A program made the position numbers and the translations under genes. The notes under the pieces are model-generated. The model did no database searches and was not told the DNA's origin. It saw only the letters and a program-made list of their open reading frames with translations. 64,000 nt of DNA from Vibrio breoganii (GTDB taxonomy: Bacteria > Pseudomonadota > Gammaproteobacteria > Enterobacterales > Vibrionaceae), in contig NZ_CP016177.1 in the NCBI RefSeq assembly GCF_001677275.1, positions 2,666,001 through 2,730,000 on the forward strand, read 5' to 3'. Shown piece by piece: positions 31,577-49,862 of this stretch; position 1 is the stretch's first letter; every line of letters starts with the position of its first letter.

Positions 31577-31588
31577 CTTCAGAATAAG

Positions 31589-31665
31589 TGGCGGAGTGGA
31601 CGGGACTCGAACCCGCGACCCCCGGCGTGACAGGCCGGTATTCTAACCAACTGAACTACCACTCC
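31589..31665 (-). tRNA. tRNA-Asp (GTC)
   Basis: 77-nt cloverleaf with encoded CCA, acceptor ggagtgg/ccactcc, anticodon GTC. Lies 61 bp after the 5S gene of operon A. Confidence 0.96.
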
Positions 31666-31726
31666 GCACCAATTTGTTATTGTCTTGAAGTCTTACTCGC
31701 GTTGCTTCAATACAATCTAATTTAAA

Positions 31727-31844
31727 GCCTGGCGATGTCCTACTCTCACATGGGGAAACCCCACACTACCATCGGCGCTATTATGTTTCACTTCTGAGTT
31801 CGGCATGGAATCAGGTGGGTCCACAATGCTATGGTCGCCAAGCA
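31727..31844 (-). rRNA. rrf: 5S ribosomal RNA, operon A
   Basis: About 118 nt, starting tgcttggcgacc and ending catcgccaggc on the minus strand, with the self-complementary ends typical of 5S rRNA. Appears identical to the copy at 37464. Confidence 0.95.
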
Positions 31845-31934
31845 AATTTTAAAATTCGGAAAGCTATTATTTAAAAGTTATATCACACATTCAAAGTTCT
31901 TACTTTGAGTCCACAAAACCCCTTGGGTGTTGTA

Positions 31935-34822
<2,888 letters not shown>

Positions 34823-35172
34823 ATACAACCCCAAAGGGTCTTGCTTACGCAATGCAGTTGCTACGCTGCAGTATGACGTTTCCAAGGTGCGTTATCTCTT
34901 TATTATGAGCGAGATAACATTCGATTTTGCCGGACTCAAATTTGAATGCACTCTGGCAAGAGTACATTCCCAAGAACACTTGAATGTGTGTTGGTACCTA
35001 CATCATAAAGACATAGGATTTGAGAACTTTTAAATTTGAACAACAATGAAATCACATTGTTGTTCGTCAGCTTTCCAAATTGTTAAAGAGCATGAATTTC
35101 TAAGCAATAAAGCTTTCGAAACCATTTTTAAAGACACTTAATTCTTAATTTAATAAGAAGTGCACTTAAAGA
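34823..35172 (-). other. 23S-side part of the 16S-23S spacer, operon A
   Basis: 350 bp without a gene. It holds the 23S processing stem, a boxA antitermination signal (minus strand gctctttaacaatt, 35078-35091) and a short inverted repeat around acaatgtgat. Nearly identical to the corresponding part of operon B over most of its length. Confidence 0.8.
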
Positions 35173-35248
35173 TGGTGGAGCTATGCGGGATCGAACCGCA
35201 GACCTCCTGCGTGCAAGGCAGGCGCTCTCCCAGCTGAGCTATAGCCCC
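35173..35248 (-). tRNA. tRNA-Ala (TGC)
   Basis: 76-nt cloverleaf with CCA, anticodon TGC, acceptor ggggcta/tagctcc; second spacer tRNA of operon A. Confidence 0.97.
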
Positions 35249-35336
35249 ATCTTGGTATTTTTTCTTAGACCAGGAAGATTAAAAGGCCGTGTACATCAGT
35301 ACACAACGAAGAATCTAACGCAGTATAAGGAAAAAT

Positions 35337-35413
35337 TGGTGGGTCTGAGTGGACTTGAACCACCGACCTCCCGCTTATCAGGCGAGCGCTCTAACCAGCT
35401 GAGCTACAGACCC
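35337..35413 (-). tRNA. tRNA-Ile (GAT)
   Basis: 77-nt cloverleaf with CCA, anticodon GAT, acceptor gggtctg/cagaccc; first spacer tRNA after 16S in operon A. Confidence 0.97.
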
Positions 35414-35514
35414 AATTTTTCACAAAACAGCACAAGTGCCATTTCGCAAAATACTCTCTTCACTTTCTAAACCGTATCAATCTGTGTGGACACTCATCGT
35501 GAGTAATCATCGTA

Positions 35515-37067
<1,553 letters not shown>

Positions 37068-37463
37068 AAGTTTTGTTGAAGCTTACACTTCGGCTCAATG
37101 AATACTGACTTCAAAACTGTTCCTTACTCGAAAGTAAGAAGTAATTTTAAAGCTATTATCGTTCCAACAGAACGATAATGAATTGACTGTGCCAATGACT
37201 AAAAGTCATCGTTTTGGTCACTCAGTTCATTGATAAATCTTTTCGATTATCATCAACGAGTGCCCACACAGATTGATAGGTTTAAATTGTTAAAGAGCGC
37301 TGCTTTGAATGCCTTAGCACTTAAGCAGGACGCGTATAATACGCGACTGACTGTTAAAGTCAACATAAAACTCTAAATAAATTAGAACTTTATGGTGACT
37401 CGCTTCATTAGAAGCAAGTCTAACCTTTTGTCTTCACTTTTTAAAAAGTGAAAATAAATAGGA
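37068..37463 (-). other. Leader and promoter region of rRNA operon A / intergenic from operon B
   Basis: 396 bp without a gene between the 16S of operon A and the 5S of operon B. It contains the 16S processing leader, boxA (37286-37298) and the operon A promoter (37336-37363). Two inverted repeats (cacttttt/aaaaagtg at about 37437-37452 and actcgcttc/gaagcaagt at about 37397-37418) lie just after the 5S of operon B, but neither is followed by a clear U-tract, so a terminator for operon B was not found. Confidence 0.75.
37336..37363 (-). promoter_or_regulatory. Promoter of rRNA operon A
   Basis: On the minus strand TTGACT (37358-37363), 16-bp spacer, TATTAT (37336-37341), followed by acgcgtcc. 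The 16-bp spacer and GC-rich discriminator are typical of rrn promoters. Confidence 0.85.
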
Positions 37464-37581
37464 GCCTGGCGATGTCCTACTCTCACATGGGGAAACCCCA
37501 CACTACCATCGGCGCTATTATGTTTCACTTCTGAGTTCGGCATGGAATCAGGTGGGTCCACAATGCTATGGTCGCCAAGCA
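37464..37581 (-). rRNA. rrf: 5S ribosomal RNA, operon B
   Basis: About 118 nt, same sequence as the operon A copy as far as could be compared; last gene of operon B, with no distal tRNA. Confidence 0.95.
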
Positions 37582-37671
37582 AATTTTAAAATTCGGAAAG
37601 CTAATATCTAAAAGTTTTTATCACACATTCAAAGTTCTACTTTGAGTCCACAAAACCCCTTGGGTGTTGTA

Positions 37672-40559
<2,888 letters not shown>

Positions 40560-40904
40560 ATACAACCCCAAAGGGTCTTGCTTAACGCAATGCAGTTGCT
40601 ACGCTGCAGTATGACGTTTCCAAGGTGCGTTATCTCTTTATTATGAGCGAGATAACATTCGATTTTGCCGGACTCAAATTTGAATGCACTCTGGCAAGAG
40701 TACATTCCCAAGAACACTTGAATGTGTGTTGGTACCTACATCAATAAAGACATAGGATTTGAGAACTTTTAAATTTGATAAATAATGAAATCACATTATT
40801 TATCGTCAGCTTTCCAAATTGTTAAAGAGCATGTTTATTTCCTAAAAAGGAAAAAACCATTTTTAAAGACACTTATTTTCTTAAGAAGAAAATGCGTTTA
40901 AAGA
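40560..40904 (-). other. 23S-side part of the 16S-23S spacer, operon B
   Basis: 345 bp without a gene, nearly identical to the operon A spacer for the first 200 bp (one extra A after gtcttgctta) and then diverging up to the tRNA. BoxA (minus strand gctctttaacaattt) is at 40816-40830. Confidence 0.8.
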
Positions 40905-40980
40905 TGGTATCCCGTAGGGGAGTCGAACCCCTGTTACCGCCGTGAAAGGGCGGTGTCCTAGGCCTCTAGACGAACGGGAC
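40905..40980 (-). tRNA. tRNA-Glu (TTC)
   Basis: 76-nt cloverleaf with CCA, anticodon TTC, acceptor gtcccgt/acgggat (a G-U closing pair); the only spacer tRNA of operon B. Confidence 0.97.
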
Positions 40981-41047
40981 ATAGGCATCTCTTAACTTTT
41001 TAAACCATATCAATCTGTGTGGACACTCATCGTGAGTAATCATCGTA

Positions 41048-42600
<1,553 letters not shown>

Positions 42601-42879
42601 AAGTTTTGTTGAAGCTTTCGCTTCGGCTCAATGAATACTGACTTCAAAACTGTTCCTTACTCGAAAGTAAGAAGTAATTTTAAAGCTATTATCATTCCAA
42701 CAGAATGATAATGAATTGACTGTGCCAATGACTAAAAGTCATCGTTTTGGTCACTCAGTTCATTGATAAATCTTTTCGATTATCATCAACGAGTGCCCAC
42801 ACAGATTGATAGGTCTAAATTGTTAAAGAGCGTTGCTTTTCGATGATTCCTTTGTGAGGAGCCTCTCAAGCGGACGGCC

Positions 42880-42907
42880 ATTCTAGCGATTTGAACCTCA
42901 GTGTCAA
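42880..42907 (-). promoter_or_regulatory. rRNA operon B promoter P2
   Basis: On the minus strand a consensus -35 TTGACA (42902-42907), 16-bp spacer and TAGAAT (42880-42885). Confidence 0.82.
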
Positions 42908-43017
42908 ACACTTTTTGAATTTAATTTTCTAAGAGAAGTTAAACTCAATTGGGTTCGGCTAGGTAGCCTACTGAACTACTGCGAAGCGTTTCCGCTGTTG
43001 CCGTGTCAGTGGGGCGC

Positions 43018-43045
43018 ATTATAGAGATGCTCGTCACATTGGCAA
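43018..43045 (-). promoter_or_regulatory. rRNA operon B promoter P1
   Basis: On the minus strand TTGCCA (43040-43045), 16-bp spacer, consensus TATAAT (43018-43023) and a gcgcccc discriminator, the layout of stringently controlled rrn P1 promoters. Confidence 0.85.
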
Positions 43046-43228
43046 GGGCTTTTTTAAAGTTTTATTTCAAGTGTTCACAAAACCATCAAAAACGGTTTTT
43101 GCGACATATTAGACGTGATCAGAGGATAAAATTGGAAAAATTATTGTGGCTTGCGTAATATCTATGTGTCTGTTTTGTTAATGAATTTCACATCCATCAA
43201 TTCACCAATATATAGTGATAAGCGAATT

Positions 43229-43708
43229 ATGAACTCAAACAAGTCTCTATTGATTGTCATCATCCTTGCAGTAGCTGGTTTTGCACTTGTGTCTCTGTTG
43301 TCTATACCGTCTGGTATTGCTTTCTGTTTAGGCGTTGTATCAACTGCTTTAATCTTATGGCAGAAACCTGCTAGTACTGCTTCAAGCTCTAAACCTTCTT
43401 ATTCATCTTCCTCTTCATCCACACCCGCTTTGAGCGATGAGAATACGACCTTATATGTAGGCAACCTTTCCTACAAAGCGAGTGAGTCTCATGTCAAAGA
43501 GTTATTTGAAGAATACGGCACTGTTTATAGCGTGCGTCTAATGAAAGATAAGCGAACGGGTAAGCGTCGTGGCTTTGGGTTTGTCGAAGTAGAGAACGAC
43601 GATGCTGATGCTATGATCACATCTCTTAATGAGCATGAGTATATGCAAAGAACGATTAAGGTCCGTGTCGCCAATGAACCTAAGCACCCTACAGCGGCTG
43701 AATCTTAA
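43229..43708 (+). CDS. Membrane-anchored RRM-domain RNA-binding protein
   Basis: ATG 43229 gives 159 residues; a TTG 78 nt upstream is less plausible. Two hydrophobic segments (about residues 6-25 and 28-44) are followed by a Ser-rich linker (47-70) and one RNA recognition motif with RNP2 LYVGNL (75-80) and canonical RNP1 RGFGFVEV (114-121). The aromatic RNA-stacking residues are present, so RNA binding is expected; the N-terminus suggests tethering to the inner membrane with the RRM in the cytosol. RNA target and function are unknown. Its 3' end overlaps the convergent murI by 20 bp. Confidence 0.9.
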   Translation: MNSNKSLLIVIILAVAGFALVSLLSIPSGIAFCLGVVSTALILWQKPASTASSSKPSYSSSSSSTPALSDENTTLYVGNLSYKASESHVKELFEEYGTVYSVRLMKDKRTGKRRGFGFVEVENDDADAMITSLNEHEYMQRTIKVRVANEPKHPTAAES

Positions 43709-44477
43709 TCTCGGAAAAACCTAACTCAGTAAAAGAAGATTGTAGCGCGGATCTGGAATACGGCTCCGCGCTACAATACACATCGTAGCTCAGTTTATTG
43801 CTAAAACGAGTCACTGAGACCTCATTAAGTAAGAACTCGACCCTCCTTGATATCGCATCACCTGAATCCACTAGCGTCACTTCATTACCCAAGACCTGAC
43901 AAATCTCACTTCTTAATAGTGGGAAATGGGTACACCCTAATACAGCAACATCAATATTCCCCTTCAAAGGCTGTAGAACCTGCTCTAGCACAGTAAGGTC
44001 AACATCAATCCCTCTGAGCTTTTGTTCGGCCATATCCACCAGCTCAGTAGTCCCTATCATTTTGACGTCTTTGTCTTTAGCAAAGTCTTTTATTAAATCA
44101 TGGGTGTATTCTCTAGTTACCGTAGCTGGAGTAGCAATAAGACCAACACCCAGATTGGCTCTTTGCGAAGCAGGCTTAATAGCGGGGACAACACCGACGA
44201 TGGGAATAGAGAACTTCTCTCTTAATCTAGGAAGGACCACTGTACTTGCGGTATTACACGCAATCACGACTAAAGAGATGCTTTGAGTCTCAATGAAGTG
44301 CTGCACGTAGTGCTCCACTCGATCAACTAACTCTTCTTGTGCCAACTCCCCATAAGGGTATGCCTGGTTATCAAATGCATAGGTAACACTCACCCACGGA
44401 AGCCTTGCCTTTATGTCTTTAAATACAGAAATGCCACCCACTCCGGAGTCAAACATTAAGATTCTTGTTTCAGGCAT
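43689..44477 (-). CDS. murI: Glutamate racemase
   Basis: MurI interconverts L- and D-glutamate, supplying D-Glu for peptidoglycan. The 262-residue protein has both catalytic cysteines: C74 in VVIACNTAS and C182 in VLGCTHFPLL, and the N-terminal FDSGVGGISV motif. The murI-trmA vicinity next to an rrn operon matches the E. coli order, although btuB is missing between them. It converges with the RRM gene over 20 bp. Confidence 0.97.
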   Translation of the reverse strand: MPETRILMFDSGVGGISVFKDIKARLPWVSVTYAFDNQAYPYGELAQEELVDRVEHYVQHFIETQSISLVVIACNTASTVVLPRLREKFSIPIVGVVPAIKPASQRANLGVGLIATPATVTREYTHDLIKDFAKDKDVKMIGTTELVDMAEQKLRGIDVDLTVLEQVLQPLKGNIDVAVLGCTHFPLLRSEICQVLGNEVTLVDSGDAISRRVEFLLNEVSVTRFSNKLSYDVYCSAEPYSRSALQSSFTELGFSEIKIQPL

Positions 44478-44694
44478 TGGCGCTCTTTGTCAGGTTTGGA
44501 TTATTAATGGGAGGCTACTCTATCAAAATACACGACATAGTTAAGTCATCTAATATTATAACGAAGTAAAAATTACAGCACTGTTTTATGTGCAGACAAC
44601 TATTATTGAATCAAATATCTAGTGCACACAATCTATACTCCGACGGCTGATGAGTATAGAATCTGCGCCTCTTGTTTCAAGTCAGGAAAAGTGA

Positions 44695-45804
44695 ATGGCC
44701 AACCCAAATGTAAACTCTGAGTCTTATCAGGTGCAGTTAGACGATAAAACCGCACGTCTGCAAGAGATGTTTAGCGAATATACGATGCCATCATTAGAGG
44801 TTTTCACTTCTGATGAACAGCATTACCGAATGCGAGCAGAGTTCCGCGTTTGGCACGAAGGTGAAGACCTGTACTACGTGATGTTTAATCAAGAGACACG
44901 CGAAAAATACCGTGTTGACCAATTTCCTGTTGCAAGCCGCTTGATCAATGACTTGATGCCACTTCTGGTTGAAGCAGTAAAAGAGCACGACGTACTTCGT
45001 CATAAGCTTTTCCAAGTAGATTTCCTTTCTACACTTAGCGGTGAAATCCTAATTTCACTTCTTTATCACAAGCAACTTAATGATGAGTGGCAAGAAAGAG
45101 CGAAGGCACTTAAGCAACGCCTCAATGATGAAGGGTTTAATCTAAACCTTATCGGTAGAGCAAGGAAGATGAAGGTTGTCCTTGATAGAGACTACGTTAT
45201 TGAGAAGCTAAATGTGTTTGGTAAAACGTACACTTATCAGCAAGTCGAGAATAGCTTCACCCAGCCTAACGGTCGCGTTGCAGAAAAAATGCTGGAATGG
45301 GCGGTAGATTGCACCAAGGAATCTAAGGGTGACTTGTTAGAGCTCTATTGTGGTAATGGCAACTTCTCGCTGGCATTAGCTCAAAACTTTAATCGCGTAT
45401 TGGCAACAGAGCTGGCTAAGCCCTCTGTAGATTCAGCGCAATACAACATCAAGGCGAATGAAATCGACAATGTGCAGATTATACGTATGTCTGCCGAAGA
45501 TTTTACCGACGCAATGGAAGGCAAGCGTGAGTTCCGTCGCCTTAAGCAGGCCAATGTTGACCTAAGCAGTTACGACTGTAATACCATCTTTGTTGATCCA
45601 CCGCGTTCAGGTATGGATGAAGGCACGTGTCGTATGGTTCAAGGATACGAGCGTATTCTGTACATTTCTTGTAACCCAGATACGCTTAAAGATAATCTCG
45701 AGATTCTATCGGAAACGCACAACATTACTCGTTATGCGCTATTTGACCAGTTCCCATATACTCACCATATGGAAATGGGAATAATGCTTGAGCGTAAAGC
45801 CTAA
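44695..45804 (+). CDS. trmA: tRNA (uracil(54)-C5)-methyltransferase TrmA
   Basis: TrmA makes ribothymidine at tRNA position 54. The 369-residue protein has the class I SAM-binding motif [14 protein letters not shown], the [10 protein letters not shown] substrate segment, the DPPRSGMD motif and the nucleophile Cys in YISCNPDTL near residue 325, ending [11 protein letters not shown] as in the family. ATG 44695 follows caggaaaag. It is divergent from murI; a perfect 8-bp inverted repeat ctatactc/gagtatag lies at 44633-44659 in the leader. Confidence 0.97.
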   Translation: MANPNVNSESYQVQLDDKTARLQEMFSEYTMPSLEVFTSDEQHYRMRAEFRVWHEGEDLYYVMFNQETREKYRVDQFPVASRLINDLMPLLVEAVKEHDVLRHKLFQVDFLSTLSGEILISLLYHKQLNDEWQERAKALKQRLNDEGFNLNLIGRARKMKVVLDRDYVIEKLNVFGKTYTYQQVENSFTQPNGRVAEKMLEWAVDCTKESKGDLLELYCGNGNFSLALAQNFNRVLATELAKPSVDSAQYNIKANEIDNVQIIRMSAEDFTDAMEGKREFRRLKQANVDLSSYDCNTIFVDPPRSGMDEGTCRMVQGYERILYISCNPDTLKDNLEILSETHNITRYALFDQFPYTHHMEMGIMLERKA

Positions 45805-45810
45805 CCAATA

Positions 45811-45839
45811 AAAAAGAGCGGATATCCGCTCTTTTTTTT
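45811..45839. terminator. Bidirectional terminator between trmA and yijD
   Basis: Perfect palindromic stem agagcggat/atccgctct flanked by A-rich and T-rich tracts (A5 left, T7 right), serving both convergent genes. Confidence 0.92.
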
Positions 45840-46197
45840 ATCTTCCTAGATAACCTAGCTTTCTTCCTACCCACACGAGTAGTAGCAAGGTAAAGATAAT
45901 TGAAAAGAAGTTTGAGCCCGCTTCTGGATACTGCGCCTTTAGAAATGCGCCATGCCCAAAGAAACCAATAAAGAAGCTACCTAACCCTAGTAATGGGAAG
46001 TCCTCATCGACCGGCTTATTTAAGTAGTTCTGATAAATCACTTGGACGGCGAGCACCAAGCAGATTAACGGGAAAATTGAAAAGGAATAACCTGGTACGG
46101 ATAGAGAAGACAGCAAGGCACTGCCACTCATCCCGCAAACCAGTGCTAACAAAAGTGACTTTTTATCCGAAGCCAATGCTTCTTTCTTATCTGTCAT
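45838..46197 (-). CDS. yijD: YijD-type inner membrane protein (DUF1422)
   Basis: A 119-residue hydrophobic protein with about four membrane segments (near residues 13-33, 38-54, 70-88, 93-112). Its position directly downstream of fabR and convergent with trmA matches E. coli yijD, which supports the assignment; no biochemical function is known for the family. It starts 9 bp after the fabR stop, so the two are probably one operon. Confidence 0.85.
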   Translation of the reverse strand: MTDKKEALASDKKSLLLALVCGMSGSALLSSLSVPGYSFSIFPLICLVLAVQVIYQNYLNKPVDEDFPLLGLGSFFIGFFGHGAFLKAQYPEAGSNFFSIIFTLLLLVWVGRKLGYLGR

Positions 46198-46206
46198 AAA
46201 ATCCTC

Positions 46207-46821
46207 TTAATCATTCTTGTTTTGAAATTGATTCATAGCGTGGCCACCCAAAGAGATCATTCGTACTTGATCAACCAATCTTTGTCTGTGAGCCGCGCGT
46301 TGATTGGGTTCGATATCTAGAAACTCCGCACCAGAGCTAAATACAAGAGTAACAATTGCGTCAGCCTGTAGCGACGCTATCTTTCGTGGTAATTGCTGAG
46401 CATTGAGGTAGTCGGCTAATTCAGCACTGAAGAACTGAATCTCTCGCGCTACCGCAGCACGAAACTCTTCAGACGTACCTGAGCGTTCACGTAGCAAGAG
46501 TCTAAAGATATCAGGGTTAGTCTCAATAAATTCAACAAACGTCTCTATTGAAGTTTGTATCACACTTCGGTCTGGTTGAATCCTTTCGCGGGCTCTACGC
46601 ATCAACTGTCGTAGCAGCAAACCCGCTTCATCCACCATAACAATACCGAGCTGGTCCATATCATCAAAGTGTCGATAAAAAGACGTTGGTGCAATACCCG
46701 CCTCTCTAGCTACTTCCCGAAGGCTCATGCTAGAAAAGCTTCGGCCAGCAGATAACTGTCCAAACGCTGAGTCGATAATCGCTCTTCTGGTTTTTTGTTT
46801 TTGCTCTGCCCTAACGCCCAT
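46207..46821 (-). CDS. fabR: HTH-type transcriptional repressor FabR
   Basis: FabR is a TetR-family repressor of unsaturated fatty-acid synthesis genes (fabA/fabB) that senses the acyl-ACP/CoA pool. ATG 46821 gives 204 residues starting [20 protein letters not shown]; the 25-residue upstream extension is not family-like. The helix-turn-helix ([20 protein letters not shown]) is near residues 28-48. Divergent from sthA and followed by yijD, the conserved sthA-fabR-yijD order. Confidence 0.94.
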   Translation of the reverse strand: MGVRAEQKQKTRRAIIDSAFGQLSAGRSFSSMSLREVAREAGIAPTSFYRHFDDMDQLGIVMVDEAGLLLRQLMRRARERIQPDRSVIQTSIETFVEFIETNPDIFRLLLRERSGTSEEFRAAVAREIQFFSAELADYLNAQQLPRKIASLQADAIVTLVFSSGAEFLDIEPNQRAAHRQRLVDQVRMISLGGHAMNQFQNKND

Positions 46822-46997
46822 ATTCCATTCATACTCTTTTTGACCTGCCCCAATAAAACATAACTGCTTCTCTATTTGCAAACTCTCCCGCCCCACAAAG
46901 TGATCTTTATTGTGAGACTGACCACTTAGTCACCACTAACTGATTTACCAATGGCAACAAAGGTTTAAAATGCCATTAACAAAACAAGGAGGTTTCA

Positions 46998-48398
46998 GTG
47001 AGTTCTTCATCGCATTTTGATGTAATCGTAATTGGTAGTGGCCCTGGAGGCGAAGGTGCTGCTATGGGATTAACCAAGGCTGGCTTCAATGTTGCTATTA
47101 TTGAGAAAGAGAAAAGTGTCGGAGGCGGATGTACTCATTGGGGTACGATTCCATCCAAAGCACTAAGGCACGCCGTTAGCCGCTTCATTGAATTCAATAA
47201 CAACCCACTCTTTTGTAAAAACAACCGCAGCTTAGATGCCAGTTTTGATGACATCTTAGATCATGCCAAAACCGTCATCGACAAACAGACCACGCTAAGG
47301 CAAGGATTCTACGACAGAAACCAATGCACACTGATCTTTGGCGAGGCTAAGTTCTCCGATGCTCATAGTGTAAGAGTCACTGGTGAAGATGGACGTGTTA
47401 AGCAATATACCGCTGACCGATTCGTGATTGCGACGGGTTCACGCCCTTATCATCCAACCAACGTAGACTTTAACCACCAGCGTATCTATGACAGTGACTC
47501 AATATTGTCTCTACATCATCAACCAAGACACATCATCATTTATGGTGCTGGGGTTATCGGATGTGAATACGCCTCTATATTCCGCGGTCTAGGCGTCAAG
47601 ACAGACCTTATCAACACTCGCGATCAACTGCTCTCCTTCCTAGATAAAGAGATCTCTGATGCACTCTCTTATCATTTTGGTAGTAATGGTGTAGTGATTC
47701 GCAACGGTGAGTCATTCGCCGAAATAGAAGGCACAGATGACGGTGTTATCGTACACCTAGAATCGGGTAAGAAAATGCGAGCTGATTGCTTGCTGTATGC
47801 GAATGGTCGAACGGGTAATACAGACACTCTCAACTTAGATGTCACGGGCTTATCTGCCGATTCACGCGGTCAGTTGAAGATCAATAGTAACTACCAAACC
47901 GATGTTGAGCATATCTACGCGGTTGGTGATGTGATTGGATACCCAAGCTTAGCCAGTGCTGCCTATGACCAAGGTCGCTTTGTCGCGAAAGCGATTGCCG
48001 AGGGTGAGGCGACTCAACGACTGATTGAGGATATCCCTACAGGTATTTACACCATTCCAGAGATCAGCTCTGTCGGAAAAACGGAGCAAGAACTTACCGC
48101 CGCAAAAGTGCCGTATGAGGTAGGGCGAGCTTCCTTTAAGCACCTCGCACGCGCTCAGATTTCAGGTAAAGACATTGGCAGTTTGAAGATCCTCTTCCAT
48201 AGAGAAACCAAAGAGATATTAGGTATCCACTGCTTTGGTGAAAGGGCCGCTGAGATTATTCATATCGGTCAAGCCATCATGGAGCAACCTGGACCTGCAA
48301 ATAGCATCGACTATTTTGTGAACACCACCTTCAACTACCCCACTATGGCGGAAGCCTACCGAGTTGCGGCTCTGAATGGATTGAATCGTTTATTCTAA
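46998..48398 (+). CDS. sthA: Soluble pyridine nucleotide transhydrogenase
   Basis: SthA (UdhA) transfers reducing equivalents between NADPH and NAD in the cytosol using FAD. The 466-residue flavoprotein has the N-terminal FAD site [11 protein letters not shown] (12-22), then [17 protein letters not shown], where only one Cys of the usual disulfide pair is present, the hallmark separating SthA from dihydrolipoamide dehydrogenases; the NAD site [12 protein letters not shown] and the second FAD motif [13 protein letters not shown] follow. The GTG start is preceded by a perfect AAGGAGG 5 nt upstream. Divergent from fabR. Confidence 0.97.
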   Translation: MSSSSHFDVIVIGSGPGGEGAAMGLTKAGFNVAIIEKEKSVGGGCTHWGTIPSKALRHAVSRFIEFNNNPLFCKNNRSLDASFDDILDHAKTVIDKQTTLRQGFYDRNQCTLIFGEAKFSDAHSVRVTGEDGRVKQYTADRFVIATGSRPYHPTNVDFNHQRIYDSDSILSLHHQPRHIIIYGAGVIGCEYASIFRGLGVKTDLINTRDQLLSFLDKEISDALSYHFGSNGVVIRNGESFAEIEGTDDGVIVHLESGKKMRADCLLYANGRTGNTDTLNLDVTGLSADSRGQLKINSNYQTDVEHIYAVGDVIGYPSLASAAYDQGRFVAKAIAEGEATQRLIEDIPTGIYTIPEISSVGKTEQELTAAKVPYEVGRASFKHLARAQISGKDIGSLKILFHRETKEILGIHCFGERAAEIIHIGQAIMEQPGPANSIDYFVNTTFNYPTMAEAYRVAALNGLNRLF

Positions 48399-48404
48399 TA
48401 ACGG

Positions 48405-49778
48405 TTAAGCATGGGCAGTTTCTAGGAACTGCCCTTTTTTCCACAAGCGAACAAATACCCAAGCCAATGTAGCGCCGCGCATCGCCATAAAGCCCAGCAT
48501 GGCAATCCACAGGCTGTGATTCTCAAGATGGGCAAAGCCAAAATAAAGTGCGAAGAACACTAGCGCTGCAACAAACATGCTATTTCGCATTTCCTTACCG
48601 CGCGTTGCACCAATGAATATGCCATCAAACAGATAACACCACATGGACACAATAGGCATAATGGCTAACCATGCTAAGTACTCATCGGCCGTCTCCCTGA
48701 CGCTATCGATATCGCTAATCAAGCCAACAATGATATGGCCACCAGCACCAAACAATAAGGCAAACCCACAGCAGATGATCAGTCCCCAGAAGAAGGTACC
48801 TAGAATCGAAAGAGACAATTCCTTCTTACTTTTCGCCCCTATGGCTTTCCCTACCATCGCCTCTATGGCATAAGCAAAGCCGTCCATTGCATAAGAGACC
48901 ATTAAGACCAAACTCATCAACACTGCATTCGCGGCCACAACATCGTCACCAAAGTTTGCGCCTTGAAATGTCATAAATGCCAGCACAGCTTGCAGGCATA
49001 AGGAGCGTAAGAATATATCTCGGTTTAAACGAACAAAGCGTGATAAGCCGGTGAACAATTTATTTATACCCAAAGAGAGTATCTGCTTAGAGCTCAAGGA
49101 TACGGCACTACCCCAAATCTTATGGCAAAAGTAAATACCCACTAACGCACCCGTGTAGTCAGCAATAACAGAAGCAGAAGCGGCGCCCGCGACACCATAG
49201 TCAAGAACCACCACAAACAGGACATCCAATGCGATATTTGTAACATTGGTAATAATGACCATCCACATGGGTGCTTTTGCGTTTTGATTTCCTAACAGCC
49301 ATCCAAGTAACACAAAGTTGACCATTGCGGCCGGAGCACTCCAAGCCCTGATGGTGAAATACTCATTCGCGTAGAACTGAACTTGTTCACTGGCATCACT
49401 GAAGCTTAAGGCTAGGTTGATAATCCCTCGGTGTAAGACCAAAAAGATCAGTGCAAAGGCCAGCGCCATAAAAATGCCTTGCAGTAGCACCAGAGCCAAC
49501 TTTCGTGGGTTCTCTGCCCCCTTTGCCTGTGCTGATAAGCCAGTTGTCGACATACGTAGAAAACCAAACAGCCAAAACACCATGCTGATCATTGTGCTTC
49601 CTAAGGCAACACCCCCCAGATACCAAGAATGATCCAAGTGACCGACCACGGCGGCATCGACTAACCCCAATAGAGGTACAGTGATATTAGACAAAACCAT
49701 AGGTATCGCTAAGGCGAGTATTCTCTTGTGCAGACTGAGATCCATCAGCGAGCGGACAACGGGGTTTTGCATGACCAT
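48405..49778 (-). CDS. dinF: MATE family efflux transporter DinF
   Basis: DinF belongs to the MATE superfamily of cation-antiporting exporters in the inner membrane. The 457-residue protein (455 from the next ATG) has about 12 hydrophobic segments and DinF-type sequences ITVPLLGLVDAAVVGHLD, FLRMSTTGLSAQA, DGFAYAIEAMVGKAIGAKS and DGIFIGATRGKEMRNSM. It follows lexA on the same strand, the SOS-regulated lexA-dinF operon, with a terminator-like hairpin in the 84-bp gap that would lower its expression. Substrate unknown here. Confidence 0.94.
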   Translation of the reverse strand: MVMQNPVVRSLMDLSLHKRILALAIPMVLSNITVPLLGLVDAAVVGHLDHSWYLGGVALGSTMISMVFWLFGFLRMSTTGLSAQAKGAENPRKLALVLLQGIFMALAFALIFLVLHRGIINLALSFSDASEQVQFYANEYFTIRAWSAPAAMVNFVLLGWLLGNQNAKAPMWMVIITNVTNIALDVLFVVVLDYGVAGAASASVIADYTGALVGIYFCHKIWGSAVSLSSKQILSLGINKLFTGLSRFVRLNRDIFLRSLCLQAVLAFMTFQGANFGDDVVAANAVLMSLVLMVSYAMDGFAYAIEAMVGKAIGAKSKKELSLSILGTFFWGLIICCGFALLFGAGGHIIVGLISDIDSVRETADEYLAWLAIMPIVSMWCYLFDGIFIGATRGKEMRNSMFVAALVFFALYFGFAHLENHSLWIAMLGFMAMRGATLAWVFVRLWKKGQFLETAHA

Positions 49779-49796
49779 CCTTGAGATATTTGAGGC

Positions 49797-49829
49797 AAAA
49801 AAAAGCAGCGCTTCTATAAAGAGCGCTGC
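49797..49829 (-). terminator. Terminator-like hairpin between lexA and dinF
   Basis: On the minus strand gcagcgct...agcgctgc is followed by T8. Probably a partial terminator, since dinF downstream has no other clear promoter. Confidence 0.82.
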
Positions 49830-49862
49830 ATATAGTGAATCATAAATTTTGGGATATTGGTA

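Larger units (their letters stand above)
42601..43228 (-). other. Leader and promoter region of rRNA operon B
   Basis: 628 bp with no gene. From the 16S outward it holds the processing leader, boxA (42818-42831), promoter P2 (42880-42907), promoter P1 (43018-43045), then about 180 bp of AT-rich DNA up to the RRM gene that may include UP/Fis-type upstream activation, though no specific site could be fixed. Confidence 0.75.

Noticed and set aside
44478..44694. Cobalamin riboswitch upstream of trmA/murI
   Set aside because: E. coli has btuB here, but btuB is absent and no B12-box-like sequence was seen.
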